From: Silene noctiflora
Taxonomy: Eukaryota > Streptophyta > Magnoliopsida > Caryophyllales > Caryophyllaceae
DNA length: 20,649 bases
Reading direction: 5' to 3'
Assembly: GCA_009801015.1 (NCBI GenBank)
Contig: VHZZ01002059.1
Coordinates: forward strand, 104,812-125,460
Positions 20,183 through 20,649 of this stretch are shown piece by piece (position 1 is the first letter of the stretch; every line of letters starts with the position of its first letter). The notes beneath the pieces are model-generated. The model did not search any database, was not told the origin of the DNA, and saw only the letters and a program-made list of their open reading frames with translations. Made by a program: the position numbers and the translations under genes.

Positions 20183-20435
20183 GGTTGTGTTTGGATTGAG
20201 TGATTTGAAGGGTAAAGAAAGGAAGGGAGAGCAGGGAATTTAAAATCCTTGCTTTGCTTTTGTTTGGATAGCAGGTAGAGGGAAATGAAGGGGAGAAACT
20301 TTCAAAACAAATCAAAATCAATTTACAATAGACAACATTTGGAGAGAAATTGTATCCAAACAATCACTTCTCATTTCCCCTCCCCTCCCCTCCCCTCACT
20401 TTGTCTTCCCTCCTCCCCTCTCCCCTCCATTTCAC
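20183..20435. repeat. Interspersed repeat with tttggat motifs and purine/pyrimidine arms
   Basis: It starts ggttgtgtttggattgag and runs into a purine-rich arm (agaaaggaagggagag), with a second internal tttggata at about 20262. It closes with tatccaaacaatcac and a pyrimidine-rich arm, a partial inverted arrangement. Repeats of this make (tttggat ... purine-rich ... pyrimidine-rich ... atccaaa) recur in many dicot genomes and are probably non-autonomous DNA elements. Ends and class are uncertain. Confidence 0.4.
20377..20430. repeat. Polypyrimidine tract (cccct)n
   Basis: Four to five tandem cccct/tcccc units are followed by irregular CT-rich sequence. It forms the right arm of the repeat above. 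Mirror-type tracts like this can form triplex DNA. Confidence 0.7.
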
Positions 20436-20649
20436 TCCATAACTGATTAACAACACTTCTGAAAATGACTTAAAACAAAAATGACCAAGACCCAAACTCT
20501 AATAATTGATCTGAGATGGCTCAACTTGCACCCAACTCTAATTAAGCACTTAGCCCGGGCACATGTTAAGAACCTAACTAAAAAAATCACAAGATTATTT
20601 TACTAAATATACTTGATAAAAATGAGTTGACACTTTTAAGTTCTCAAAA
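20436..20649. other. No feature seen
   Basis: AT-rich sequence to the window end. No gene, splice-like exon or repeat could be supported. Confidence 0.5.

Noticed and set aside
1-20649. tRNA, rRNA, CRISPR or bacterial-type operon features
   Set aside because: None seen; the window is plant nuclear DNA with spliced genes and transposons.

Overview
The window is plant nuclear DNA. It has spliced genes with short AT-rich introns, a plant-type (SBT4-like) subtilase, a plant bZIP gene, and many decayed plant transposable elements. Tat-clade Ty3/gypsy elements (Ogre-like and Retand-like) and a Tekay-like LTR point to a eudicot. A member of Caryophyllales is my guess, but it rests on general resemblance and not on a marker gene.

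Layout. Positions 1-1015 are LTR-retrotransposon debris, including a Tekay-like LTR on the minus strand that begins TGTAACACC at 1015. Positions 1016-2009 are one end of a CACTA (EnSpm) DNA transposon. It carries dense aacggtt/aaccgtt subterminal repeats and a small minus-strand reading frame (1081-1428) that looks like a captured XS domain, the RNA-binding domain of the SGS3/IDN2 RNA-silencing proteins. Positions 2326-6690 hold the 5' part of an Ogre-like element on the plus strand: a very long LTR of about 3 kb, a primer-binding site with the tggcgactcc motif, and the leader. Positions 6690-11823 hold a broken Retand-like Tat element on the minus strand with an LTR, gag, protease, reverse transcriptase, two RNase H regions and the beginning of integrase. 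The two Tat elements face each other.

Positions 12565-16856 hold the best gene in the window, a complete 11-exon subtilisin-like serine protease of 746 residues. Its signal peptide, I9 propeptide, catalytic D140/H203/S530 and C-terminal Fn3-like domain can all be read. Its last intron uses a GC donor. Convergent with it, at 17347-19378 on the minus strand, is a bZIP transcription-factor gene. Four of its exons join cleanly (one intron again GC-AG) and the C-terminal exon is recognisable, but the join to that exon and the 5' exons could not be resolved. The right end (19379-20649) is intron or upstream DNA of that gene and contains a purine/pyrimidine-rich interspersed repeat.

Only the subtilase and the bZIP gene look like working host genes, and nothing shows that they act in one pathway. 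The rest is layered transposon insertion. The most interesting single item is the XS-like silencing-factor domain inside the CACTA end. All boundaries and family calls come from reading the sequence by eye; no database search was run.
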